From an uncultured Bacteroidales bacterium (GTDB lineage Bacteria > Bacteroidota > Bacteroidia > Bacteroidales > Paludibacteraceae): a stretch of 64,000 nt of DNA. The stretch lies in the NCBI GenBank assembly GCA_902769535.1, contig CACXPH010000005.1:21972-85971 (forward strand), given 5' to 3'. The position numbers and the translations under genes were made by a program. The notes beneath the pieces were generated by a model. It was not told the DNA's origin. It did not search any database and was given only the letters and a program-made list of their open reading frames with translations. Positions within the stretch are counted from its first letter, which is position 1, and each line of letters begins with the position of its first letter. Below, in pieces: positions 7,695-14,958 of this stretch.

Positions 7695-8703
7695 AGCACC
7701 ATTACGTCTTGGTCTGGCCGGAGGCGGCACAGACGTATCGCCCTACTCAGACCTGTACGGCGGAGCAATCCTCAACGCGACTATCTCGCTCTATGCCTAT
7801 TCGACTATCGAACCGCTCAACAACGGCAAGATCGTTTTCTCTTCACCCGACGCAGGGTTGGAGGAGATATACGACACCACAGAGGTCTTGGACACCAAAG
7901 GGTATTTCGTACTCGCCAAAGGCGTCTATAACCGCGTTGTCAAGGACTTCACACACGCGCCTCTGTCATTTAAGATCACAAGTCATGTAGACTCACCGGC
8001 CGGTAGTGGTTTGGGTACGTCCAGCACGCTCGTAGTTAGCCTCTTAGGCGCCTTTGCAGAGTGGCTCAAATTGCCCTTAGGCGAATATGACCTCGCACGC
8101 CTGGCCTACGAGATAGAGCGCAAAGACCTCGGCATGGCAGGCGGTAAGCAAGACCAGTATGCCGCCACTTTCGGTGGGTTCAACTACATGCAGTTCCTTC
8201 AGGATGACAAAGTGATTGTCAACCCGCTGCGTATCCGTCAGCGTTATCAGGATGAGTTGGCGCACAACTTGCTGCTCTATTACACCGAGACCTCGCATGT
8301 CAGTGCGGAGATCATCCAAGGTCAGATAGACAACGTCAAGGCGAAGAACAACAAATCCATCGAGGCCATGCACCAACTCAAAGAGCAAGCCATCATGATG
8401 AAAGAGAGCCTGCTCAAGGGTGACATCGATGCCATCGGTCAGATTCTCAACTTCGGCTGGGAGCATAAGAAACAAACCGCTTCGGGCATCACCAACCCCT
8501 TACTCGATGACATCTACCGAACGGCGATGGAAGCCGGTGCCACGGGAGGTAAAGTGAGTGGCGCAGGAGGTGGAGGATTTATGTTCTTCTACTGCCCGAA
8601 CACCAGTCGCTATGCCGTAGAGAAAGCCCTGACAGAGCGCTTCTCCGGACAAGTCAAACGTTATGAATTTACACAGGAAGGACTGAAAACATGGACACTA
8701 TAA
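7678..8703 (+). CDS. hddA: D-glycero-alpha-D-manno-heptose 7-phosphate kinase (GHMP family)
   Basis: A 341-residue GHMP kinase. [20 protein letters not shown] at the N-terminus is the HddA-type substrate loop. [20 protein letters not shown] (about 105-124) is the ATP-binding motif, [20 protein letters not shown] is the family's central signature, and [15 protein letters not shown] is motif 3 near the end. HddA phosphorylates C1 of D-glycero-D-manno-heptose 7-phosphate to the alpha-1,7-bisphosphate, which commits to GDP-heptose rather than ADP-heptose. It overlaps the glycosyltransferase upstream by 17 bp and gmhA downstream by 13 bp. Confidence 0.92.
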   Translation: [341 protein letters not shown]

Positions 8704-9275
8704 TCCATTCGATTGAATCGAGTATCAGCACCAAGCAGCAGATCTTGGCTAACCCGCAACTAATAGAGACCATTCAGGCAGTAGCCGAGGTGATGGTCAA
8801 TGCCCTTAAGAGTGGCAAGCGTATCCTTTGGTGCGGAAACGGCGGTAGTGCAGCCGATGCGCAACACCTCGCAGCAGAACTGTCCGGACGCTTCTATTAC
8901 GACCGTCCGCCGCTCAATTCCGAGGCCATGCATTGCAACACGTCGTACATGACCGCGGTGGCGAATGACTACGGCTACGACCTCATCTACTCGCGCATGA
9001 TTGACGGCGCGTGCAAACCGGGTGACGTGCTCGTAGGTATCTCTACGTCCGGTAACTCGAAGAATATATGCAATGCTTTTCGTAAAGCGAAAGACTTAGG
9101 CGTCATTACTGTAGCCATGACGGGTGCTACGGGTGGTGAGATGAAGACCATGGCGGACTACCTGCTCAATGTGCCTTCGACCGACACGCCGCGTATCCAG
9201 GAGAGTCATATCATGCTCGGTCATATCATCTGTGAGATCGTAGAAGCCACGATATTTCCTAAAGAGAAATGTTAA
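8691..9275 (+). CDS. gmhA: Phosphoheptose isomerase (sedoheptulose-7-phosphate isomerase)
   Basis: A 194-residue single-SIS-domain enzyme, the usual GmhA length. WCGNGGSAADAQHLAAELSG (about 44-63) is the phosphosugar-binding loop, GISTSGNSKN the second, and ESHIMLGHIICEIVE carries the His/Glu pair of the active site near the C-terminus. It isomerises sedoheptulose 7-phosphate to D-glycero-D-manno-heptose 7-phosphate and so feeds HddA. ATG 8691 overlaps hddA by 13 bp. The stop codon lies in the first unit of an 8-bp tandem repeat that reaches the next gene's start. Confidence 0.93.
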   Translation: MDTIIHSIESSISTKQQILANPQLIETIQAVAEVMVNALKSGKRILWCGNGGSAADAQHLAAELSGRFYYDRPPLNSEAMHCNTSYMTAVANDYGYDLIYSRMIDGACKPGDVLVGISTSGNSKNICNAFRKAKDLGVITVAMTGATGGEMKTMADYLLNVPSTDTPRIQESHIMLGHIICEIVEATIFPKEKC

Positions 9276-9302
9276 ACTGTTAAAACGTTAAATCGTTACA
9301 TT
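9271..9302 (+). repeat. 8-bp tandem repeat (GTTAAAnn, four units) spanning gmhA stop to hddC start
   Basis: Four consecutive 8-bp units, GTTAAACT, GTTAAAAC, GTTAAATC and GTTACATT, occupy 9271-9302. The first holds the gmhA stop TAA and the last runs into the TTG start of the next gene at 9301. The repeat therefore makes up the entire spacer. A similar 8-bp ladder (ATTCGTTA) lies at 10491-10514. Confidence 0.75.
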
Positions 9303-10515
9303 GTTTCGCGAAGCGATTATATTAGCCGGAGGGTTCGGTACGCGTCTGAGTCATGTGGTGAGCAATGTACCCAAACCGATGGCACCGGTGTACGGTAAGC
9401 CTTTCCTCAGTTATGTCATTGACCGTTTGGTGGATGCGGGCATAGAGCGTGTCGTGCTCGCCACGGGATATAAACACGAGGTCATCGAGGCTTGGTTCGG
9501 CGATTCGTACAGAAGCGCGCAGATTATCTATTCACACGAAGATACGCCGCTCTTTACCGGCGGAGCCATCCTGCAGGCAGCACGGCTGCTGCAGTCCAAC
9601 GATTTCATCGTGCTCAACGGCGACACACTCTTCGACATCGACTTCTCAGAGTTATATGATTTCCATACCGCACATAAGGCGCATCTAAGTGTCGCCTTGC
9701 GGCAGGTAGAAGACACGAGTCGGTACGGTTCGGTCACCTGTGACGACCACCGTATCATCGCCTTTAGTGAGAAAGCGGAGAGTCTGGGAGCCGGAGACAT
9801 CAACGGCGGTATCTATGCCATCAACCGGTCTTGGTTGCTCGCGCAGGACTTACCGGTCAAGTTCTCGTTCGAGAAAGAGTTGATGCAACCCTTGGCCGGT
9901 CAAGAAGGCTTCTACGGACTGAGTTTCAATACCTATTTTATCGACATTGGCATTCCAGAAGATTATTATCGGGCACAGCGCGAGTTCGGTGCTCTCTTCC
10001 CGCAGGATGAGTTCCTGTTCTTAGACCGCGACGGCGTGCTCAACAAGCACCTCGTAGGCGATTATGTCCGCACATGGTCTATGTGGGAATGGATGCCGGG
10101 TGCAGTGGAAGCGGTGGCATCGCTCAGCAAGCGCTACCAACGTATCTTCATCGTCTCTAACCAACAAGGCGTCGGCAAAGGGCTCATGACGATGGATGAT
10201 TTGGAACATATCCATCGGCATATGCTGGCGGATATACAAGCCGCCGGAGGACGGATAGACAAAGTCTATACCTGCACCGCCTTAGAGGCCGAGCATAGTC
10301 CGAACCGCAAACCGGAGATCGGTATGGCGCTGCAAGCGAAGGCGGATTTTCCGGAGGTGGATTTCCATCGTTCCGTCATGGTCGGAGACAGCCTAACCGA
10401 CATACTATTCGCGCAGAAAACAAGGATGCGCGCGGTGTATGTAACAAAAAATAATCCCGTACCGGAGCAGGTACGGGATATAACGGACATATTCGTTAAT
10501 TCGTTCATTCGTTAA
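9301..10515 (+). CDS. hddC: Fused heptose-1-phosphate guanylyltransferase (HddC) and heptose bisphosphate phosphatase (GmhB-type HAD)
   Basis: A 404-residue bifunctional protein. Residues 1-235 are a sugar nucleotidyltransferase: ILAGGFGTRLSHVVSNVPKP, VLNGDTLFDIDFSELYDF and GDINGGIYAINRSWL. Residues about 238-400 are a HAD phosphatase: FLFLDRDGVLNKHLVGDY (nucleophile Asp), IVSNQQGVGKGLM (motif II) and MVGDSLTDILFA (motif IV). Together with GmhA and HddA this completes GDP-D-glycero-alpha-D-manno-heptose synthesis, with steps 3 and 4 on one chain. The GmhB zinc loop (CxH...CxC) is reduced to YTCTALEAEHSPNRKP, so the zinc ligands are mostly missing. No ATG fits the N-terminus; the start is TTG 9301 at the edge of a tandem repeat. 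The 3' end overlaps convergent thiL by 11 bp. Confidence 0.88.
   Translation: MFREAIILAGGFGTRLSHVVSNVPKPMAPVYGKPFLSYVIDRLVDAGIERVVLATGYKHEVIEAWFGDSYRSAQIIYSHEDTPLFTGGAILQAARLLQSNDFIVLNGDTLFDIDFSELYDFHTAHKAHLSVALRQVEDTSRYGSVTCDDHRIIAFSEKAESLGAGDINGGIYAINRSWLLAQDLPVKFSFEKELMQPLAGQEGFYGLSFNTYFIDIGIPEDYYRAQREFGALFPQDEFLFLDRDGVLNKHLVGDYVRTWSMWEWMPGAVEAVASLSKRYQRIFIVSNQQGVGKGLMTMDDLEHIHRHMLADIQAAGGRIDKVYTCTALEAEHSPNRKPEIGMALQAKADFPEVDFHRSVMVGDSLTDILFAQKTRMRAVYVTKNNPVPEQVRDITDIFVNSFIR
10445..10479 (-). terminator. Rho-independent terminator of thiL, inside the hddC-gmhB coding region
   Basis: A perfect 10-bp stem, ATCCCGTACC (10454-10463) with GGTACGGGAT (10470-10479), encloses a 6-nt loop. Read on the minus strand it is followed by ATTATTTTTTG. 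It lies 26 bp downstream of the thiL stop, within the last codons of the convergent fused gene. Confidence 0.8.
10491..10514. repeat. 8-bp tandem repeat ATTCGTTA x3 at the convergent gene ends
   Basis: ATTCGTTA, ATTCGTTC and ATTCGTTA lie end to end. They encode the last residues and stop of hddC-gmhB on the plus strand and the last residues and stop of thiL on the minus strand. Both gene ends therefore come from the repeat. Confidence 0.7.
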
Positions 10516-11521
10516 ACGCATTCCATCCTTGCGCCTTGAGCGCCAACTCCTCACCATTTCTTCCGATGAGGTTACAACCGTATTCGGGTTTGGTGATGTG
10601 ACCAATAATATAGAGGTCCTCCACAGGGATCAGTTTCTCGTAATCATCCAGCGAACAGGTGAAGAGCAGTTCGTAGTCCTCGCCGCCGTTGAGCGCACAG
10701 GTAACTATATTAAGGTTCATCTCTTCGGCCAAAGCAGCTGCCTGGAAATCAATCGGCAACTTATCCTCATAGATGCAGCAACCTACTCCACTCTGCGTGC
10801 ATATATGCAGCAGTTCGGACGACAAGCCGTCACTCACGTCCATCATTGCTGTGGGCTTAACACCTGCCTTACGCAGTCCCTCTAAAATATCTCGCCTTGC
10901 CTCGGGTTTCAACTGCCGCTCAAGCAAGTACTCCTTGCCGGCAAAATCCGGTTGCTCTGCATTCGCAATTCGCTCGCGCTCCAGCAGCTGCAGTCCCATA
11001 TACGCCGTACCGAGGTTTCCGCTCACACAGATCAAGTCGTTCAGCTTGGCGCCGTTGCGATAGACGATATCCTTGGCTGCTGCCGTACCGAGACAAGTGA
11101 TCGAGATCGTCAGACCGGTCATGGACGCACAGGTGTCACCTCCGACTAGGTCCACGCCGTAACGCTCGCATGCCAGACGAATGCCACTATAGAGCGCCTC
11201 GATGTCCTCCACCGAGAAACGCTTGCTGATACCCAAACTCACCGTAATCTGCGTCGGAGTGCCGTTCATCGCGTAGATATCCGAGAAGTTGACCACGGCC
11301 GCTTTGTAACCCAGGTGCTTGAGAGGCACGTACTCGAGGTTAAAATGAATGCCTTCCAGCAACATATCTGTCGTCATCAGCACTTTCTTGCTGCCGAAAT
11401 CCATCACGGCGCAGTCGTCACCGACTCCTTTCTTCGTGCTGGGTTGCACGGGCTTGAGGTCTTTGGTAAGATGCTTGATCAAGCCAAACTCACCCATCGT
11501 AGAAATTTCCGTTCGAGCCAT
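10505..11521 (-). CDS. thiL: Thiamine-monophosphate kinase
   Basis: A 338-residue PurM/ThiL-like ATP-binding enzyme that phosphorylates thiamine monophosphate to the diphosphate cofactor. Motifs: GEFGLIKHLTKDL at the N-terminus, KGVGDDCAVMDFG (about 32-44), TTDMLLEGIHFN (about 51-62), LVGGDTCASMTGLTISITCLG and MMDVSDGLSSELLHICTQSG. I place the start at ATG 11521 (MARTEIS), 18 bp after the -7 box; an upstream extension would run through the promoter. Its own hairpin terminator lies inside the convergent gene. It stands apart from other thiamine genes. Confidence 0.93.
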   Translation of the reverse strand: MARTEISTMGEFGLIKHLTKDLKPVQPSTKKGVGDDCAVMDFGSKKVLMTTDMLLEGIHFNLEYVPLKHLGYKAAVVNFSDIYAMNGTPTQITVSLGISKRFSVEDIEALYSGIRLACERYGVDLVGGDTCASMTGLTISITCLGTAAAKDIVYRNGAKLNDLICVSGNLGTAYMGLQLLERERIANAEQPDFAGKEYLLERQLKPEARRDILEGLRKAGVKPTAMMDVSDGLSSELLHICTQSGVGCCIYEDKLPIDFQAAALAEEMNLNIVTCALNGGEDYELLFTCSLDDYEKLIPVEDLYIIGHITKPEYGCNLIGRNGEELALKAQGWNAFNE

Positions 11522-11539
11522 GTTTTTACAAATTTGTTG

Positions 11540-11570
11540 CAAAGGTACACTTTTTTTTGCACATATCAAA
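11540..11570 (-). promoter_or_regulatory. Bacteroidota promoter for thiL
   Basis: Minus strand: TTTG (11567-11570), 19 bp spacer, TACCTTTG (11540-11547), 18 bp before the thiL ATG. It overlaps the divergent nusB promoter (11556-11587), so the two -33 regions are interleaved. Confidence 0.85.
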
Positions 11571-11587
11571 ATTTTTTTGTAATTTTG
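11556..11587 (+). promoter_or_regulatory. Bacteroidota promoter for the nusB operon
   Basis: TTTG at 11556-11559, 20 bp spacer, TAATTTTG at 11580-11587, 37 bp before the nusB ATG. Its -33 box lies inside the spacer of the opposite-strand thiL promoter. Confidence 0.85.
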
Positions 11588-11624
11588 CACAAAATTTGGA
11601 TTTGGACAAATACTATTTGAGCAT

Positions 11625-12578
11625 ATGATTAATAGAACAATGGTTCGCACGCGGGTGGTACAGACGCTGTTTGCCTACTGTCAGGACAGCGATAAGACGA
11701 TGACTACCGCGCGGAAAGAGTTGATAAAGAGTTTTGCCGACACGTACGATTTGTATTTCGCGCTCTTGGATTTCGCCAACGAGCTGACGGCTTATGCGCA
11801 GCAGCAGTTGGAGGAGCAGATCGGTCGTGCGCGTGCCACGCACTCGAACTGGACGCCTAATCGTCGGTTTGTGCAGAACCGTCTGGCACAGCAGCTGTTC
11901 GAGAATCGTGCGTTGCGCAAGCGTGTAGAGGAGCAGCATCTGAGCTGGGACAGCGGTATGCCGGCCGTGATGGACACGTACAAACGGCTCGTGGAGTCGG
12001 ATTTCTACCGCGCGTATATGGAGGCGGACTCCTGCACGTACGAGGACGACAAGCGCATCTGGCGGCAGATATACCAGAACCTGCTGGCTAACGATGAGAA
12101 CCTCGGTGACGCATTGGACGAGATGGAGGTAACTTTAGACAAAGCCAACTGGTCGGTGGATGTCGATATCGTACTCAGTTACATAATCAAGACCATCAAA
12201 CGCTTCAAGGCCGAGAGCACACCGGACGAACCGTTATTGGAGATGTTCGACAGCGAGGATGAGTTGCAGTTTGCTACTACCCTGCTCGAGAAAGCCATCG
12301 CAGGCCACGAGCAGTACGAGCAGTTGATCAACTCGCATCTCAAGAACTGGGATGCAGACCGCATCGCGTACATGGATCGTATCATCCTCGAAGCGGCATT
12401 AGCAGAGATTCTCGAATTCGAAGATATCGCGCTGACCGTCTCGATGAACGAGTATATCGAGTTGGCAAAAGCCTACTCCGGCGACAAGAGTTATATGTTC
12501 ATTAACGGTATATTAACCGAGATCCTCCGCGATCTCAAGCAAAGCGGAAACTGTTTTAAAGCATTAACATTAAAATAA
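11625..12578 (+). CDS. nusB: Transcription antitermination factor NusB (long Bacteroidota form)
   Basis: A 317-residue protein, about twice the E. coli NusB length, as is usual in Bacteroidota. The N-terminus INRTMVRTRVVQTLFAYCQD contains the NusB RxxxxQxLFAY helix, and the C-terminal part, WDADRIAYMDRIILEAALAE (about 248-267) and VSMNEYIELAKAYSGDKSYM, matches the NusB core IDRxILRxAxxEL...NExVELAKxYG. NusB binds boxA RNA with NusE (S10) in rRNA antitermination. Start ATG 11625, first gene of an operon of about 11 kb; yajC follows by 9 bp. Confidence 0.93.
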   Translation: MINRTMVRTRVVQTLFAYCQDSDKTMTTARKELIKSFADTYDLYFALLDFANELTAYAQQQLEEQIGRARATHSNWTPNRRFVQNRLAQQLFENRALRKRVEEQHLSWDSGMPAVMDTYKRLVESDFYRAYMEADSCTYEDDKRIWRQIYQNLLANDENLGDALDEMEVTLDKANWSVDVDIVLSYIIKTIKRFKAESTPDEPLLEMFDSEDELQFATTLLEKAIAGHEQYEQLINSHLKNWDADRIAYMDRIILEAALAEILEFEDIALTVSMNEYIELAKAYSGDKSYMFINGILTEILRDLKQSGNCFKALTLK

Positions 12579-12587
12579 CAATAAATT

Positions 12588-12917
12588 ATGCTGAATTTGA
12601 TTTTATTGCAGGCTGAAGGCGCTGCACAACAAGGTAACCAATGGTCGTTCTGGATCATGATGATCCTTATTTTCGTAGTATTCTATTTCTTCATGATTCG
12701 TCCGCAGACGAAGAAGCAGAAAGAGTTGCAGAAACAACGCGAAGCGATGAAGAAAGGTGACAAAGTTGTTACCGCCGGTGGTATCTACGGAGAGATCAAG
12801 GAGGTACAGGACACCACCTTCATCATCACAATCGCTAAGGACGTGACCATCAAGGTAAGCAAGGACAGCGTCTTCGCGGATGCAGCGGACGCACAACCTG
12901 CTGCTGAACAAAAGTGA
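12588..12917 (+). CDS. yajC: Sec translocase accessory subunit YajC
   Basis: A 109-residue protein with one N-terminal membrane segment (SFWIMMILIFVVFYFFMIRP, about 21-40) followed at once by QTKKQKELQKQREAMKKGDK and VVTAGGIYGEIKEV, the YajC signature. It associates with SecDF in the inner membrane. The gene starts 9 bp after nusB, and its TGA overlaps the GTG start of ybbR as GTGA (12914-12917). Confidence 0.95.
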   Translation: MLNLILLQAEGAAQQGNQWSFWIMMILIFVVFYFFMIRPQTKKQKELQKQREAMKKGDKVVTAGGIYGEIKEVQDTTFIITIAKDVTIKVSKDSVFADAADAQPAAEQK

Positions 12918-13828
12918 AACGAGATATCCTGACATTTCTACTGTTTGTCGCGTTGGCCGCTGCTATTTGGTACGGTCACGCGATGCAGTCAGTGCGTAAC
13001 ACACGCGTACCGGTGCTTATTCAGTACACGGGCAAACCGGGTTCGATCGGTCTGGCCGCTCCGGGTCTGCCGGACACAGTGCTGATAGAGGTGCGTGACG
13101 CGGGAGCGCGTCTCAATGCGTACCACCGCGATCCGCTGCGTCTGACGATTGACCTGCGTTCCTATATCCACGGCGAGAAAGGTACGATTCATGTGCCATC
13201 CGATGCACTGCGTCGTAGTCTGAGTGATATACTGCAGGGTACAAGTAGACTCATCGGAACGCAACCCGAAGAGATTACCTGCGCTTATTTCACCGAGCAG
13301 GAAAAGAGTGTAGTGCTCGCTTTCGAAGGGGACGTGAAGCCTGCAGCCGAGTACCAGATTGTGAGCGGACCTACTCTGAACCGCAAGCGTATCACGGTGT
13401 ACGGCGAGGATAAGATGCTGAGCACAATCGACACGATCTACACGGAGCCGGTCACGCTGAGCGATATCAGCGACACAACGAACCTGCGCGTGGCTGTTGC
13501 ACAGCAGAAAGGTCTGCGCACAGAGGTGGACAGCGTCGATGTAGAAATCATCCTCGAGCGCTTCACGGAGAAGAAATTCATAGTGCCCTTGCACGTCAAA
13601 GGAGTGCCGGAAGGCTATCGCCTGCGACTCTTCCCAAAAGAGGTTGAGGTCAGCGTGCGCGTGGGTATGAATCATTTCGCCGAAGTGCAGCCGAATGATA
13701 TATACGCCTACTGCACCTACTCGTCCGAACGCACCGACAAACTCGATGTCGATATCCAGTACACAAACCCGTTCATCACCGCCGCGTGGGCATACCCCGG
13801 CGTGGTAGAGTTTATTTTGGAGCAATAA
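12914..13828 (+). CDS. YbbR-domain membrane-anchored protein (CdaR-like)
   Basis: A 304-residue protein with an N-terminal membrane anchor (LTFLLFVALAAAIWYG, about 6-21) and an extracytoplasmic region with YbbR-type repeats, e.g. FIVPLHVKGVPEGYRLRLFP at about 215-234 and VSGPTLNRKRITVYGEDKML, the SGP...V.V.G pattern. In Firmicutes YbbR/CdaR regulates diadenylate cyclase; in Bacteroidota the gene usually follows yajC and its role is unclear. Start GTG 12914 overlaps the yajC stop. The stop TAA shares its last A with the ATG of the next gene. Confidence 0.82.
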   Translation: MKRDILTFLLFVALAAAIWYGHAMQSVRNTRVPVLIQYTGKPGSIGLAAPGLPDTVLIEVRDAGARLNAYHRDPLRLTIDLRSYIHGEKGTIHVPSDALRRSLSDILQGTSRLIGTQPEEITCAYFTEQEKSVVLAFEGDVKPAAEYQIVSGPTLNRKRITVYGEDKMLSTIDTIYTEPVTLSDISDTTNLRVAVAQQKGLRTEVDSVDVEIILERFTEKKFIVPLHVKGVPEGYRLRLFPKEVEVSVRVGMNHFAEVQPNDIYAYCTYSSERTDKLDVDIQYTNPFITAAWAYPGVVEFILEQ

Positions 13829-14958
13829 TGAGAAAGATACAAATGGTTGACCTGCAGACGCAGTATCAGCACATTAAGCGCGATATCGATGCAGGCATAC
13901 AAGAGGTGATTGACTCGGCGGCTTTCGTCAAGGGACAGAAAGTGGCGGATTTTCAGGCGCACTTGGAAGCGTACACCGGTGCCAAGCACGTAATCAACGT
14001 AGGCAACGGTACCGACGCGCTCCAGATAGCGCTGATGGGCCTAGGTCTGAAAACAGGTGATGAGGTCATCACCCCTACCTTCACCTTCATCGCAACAGCA
14101 GAAGTGGTAGCACTGCTCGGTCTGACGCCGGTGGTAGTTGATGTCGATTGGAACACGATGAACATGGACGTAGAGGCCGTGCGTCGCGCCATCACACCGC
14201 GTACCAAAGCGATCGTACCCGTGCACCTGTTCGGTCAATGCGCAAACATGGAGGCGATCATGGCGCTCGCTAACGAATACCATCTGTACGTGGTCGAAGA
14301 CGCGTGTCAGGCTATCGGCGCGAAGTACACCTTCTCCAATGGCGAGACCAAGCAGGCCGGCACGATGGGACACATCGGTTGCACCTCTTTCTTCCCTTCG
14401 AAGAACCTCGGCTGTTACGGAGACGGCGGCGCTATCTTCACCAACGACGATGAGTTAGCGGCTAAGATGCGGGCAATCGCTAACCACGGCATGGTCGTTC
14501 GTTATCACCACGACATGATCGGCGTCAACAGTCGTCTGGACAGTATCCAAGCGGCCATTCTAGATGCCAAGTTGCCGCACCTAGACGAATATATCGCCGC
14601 GCGTCAACAAGCCGCAGCGTATTACGACAAAGCGTTCGGTCCTTGCGACAAGTTGCTTATACCGGGACGCGAACCCAACTCCACGCATGTTTTCCACCAA
14701 TACACGCTACGCGTAGTGGGTGCAGACCGAGACAAACTGCGCGAAGGACTCGCTGAACGCGGTATACCGGCGATGATCTACTATCCGGTACCGCTGCACC
14801 AGCAGAAAGCCTACCTCGACCCGCGCTATAAAGACGGCGATTTCCCGGTAGCAGAGAAACTCGCTGCTTGCGTTTTATCCCTTCCCATGCACACTGAGTT
14901 AGATCAAGAACAACTCGAATATATCACGTCAAACGTACTTGACTTATGCAAAGCATAG
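13828..14958 (+). CDS. DegT/DnrJ/EryC1/StrS-family PLP-dependent sugar aminotransferase
   Basis: A 376-residue fold-type-I aminotransferase. GNGTDALQIALMGLGLKTGD (about 59-78) starts the PLP phosphate-binding region, VVEDACQAIGA holds the Asp that pairs with the pyridine nitrogen (about 155-165), and TSFFPSKNLGCYGDGGAIFT contains the Schiff-base lysine K192. Family members aminate keto-sugar nucleotides for O-antigen or capsule sugars; the exact product cannot be told. ATG 13828 (MRKIQMVDLQ) overlaps the ybbR stop by one base. The sequence overlaps rpoN by 13 bp at the 3' end. An envelope-sugar enzyme between ybbR and rpoN links this operon to surface glycan supply. Confidence 0.92.
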   Translation: MRKIQMVDLQTQYQHIKRDIDAGIQEVIDSAAFVKGQKVADFQAHLEAYTGAKHVINVGNGTDALQIALMGLGLKTGDEVITPTFTFIATAEVVALLGLTPVVVDVDWNTMNMDVEAVRRAITPRTKAIVPVHLFGQCANMEAIMALANEYHLYVVEDACQAIGAKYTFSNGETKQAGTMGHIGCTSFFPSKNLGCYGDGGAIFTNDDELAAKMRAIANHGMVVRYHHDMIGVNSRLDSIQAAILDAKLPHLDEYIAARQQAAAYYDKAFGPCDKLLIPGREPNSTHVFHQYTLRVVGADRDKLREGLAERGIPAMIYYPVPLHQQKAYLDPRYKDGDFPVAEKLAACVLSLPMHTELDQEQLEYITSNVLDLCKA

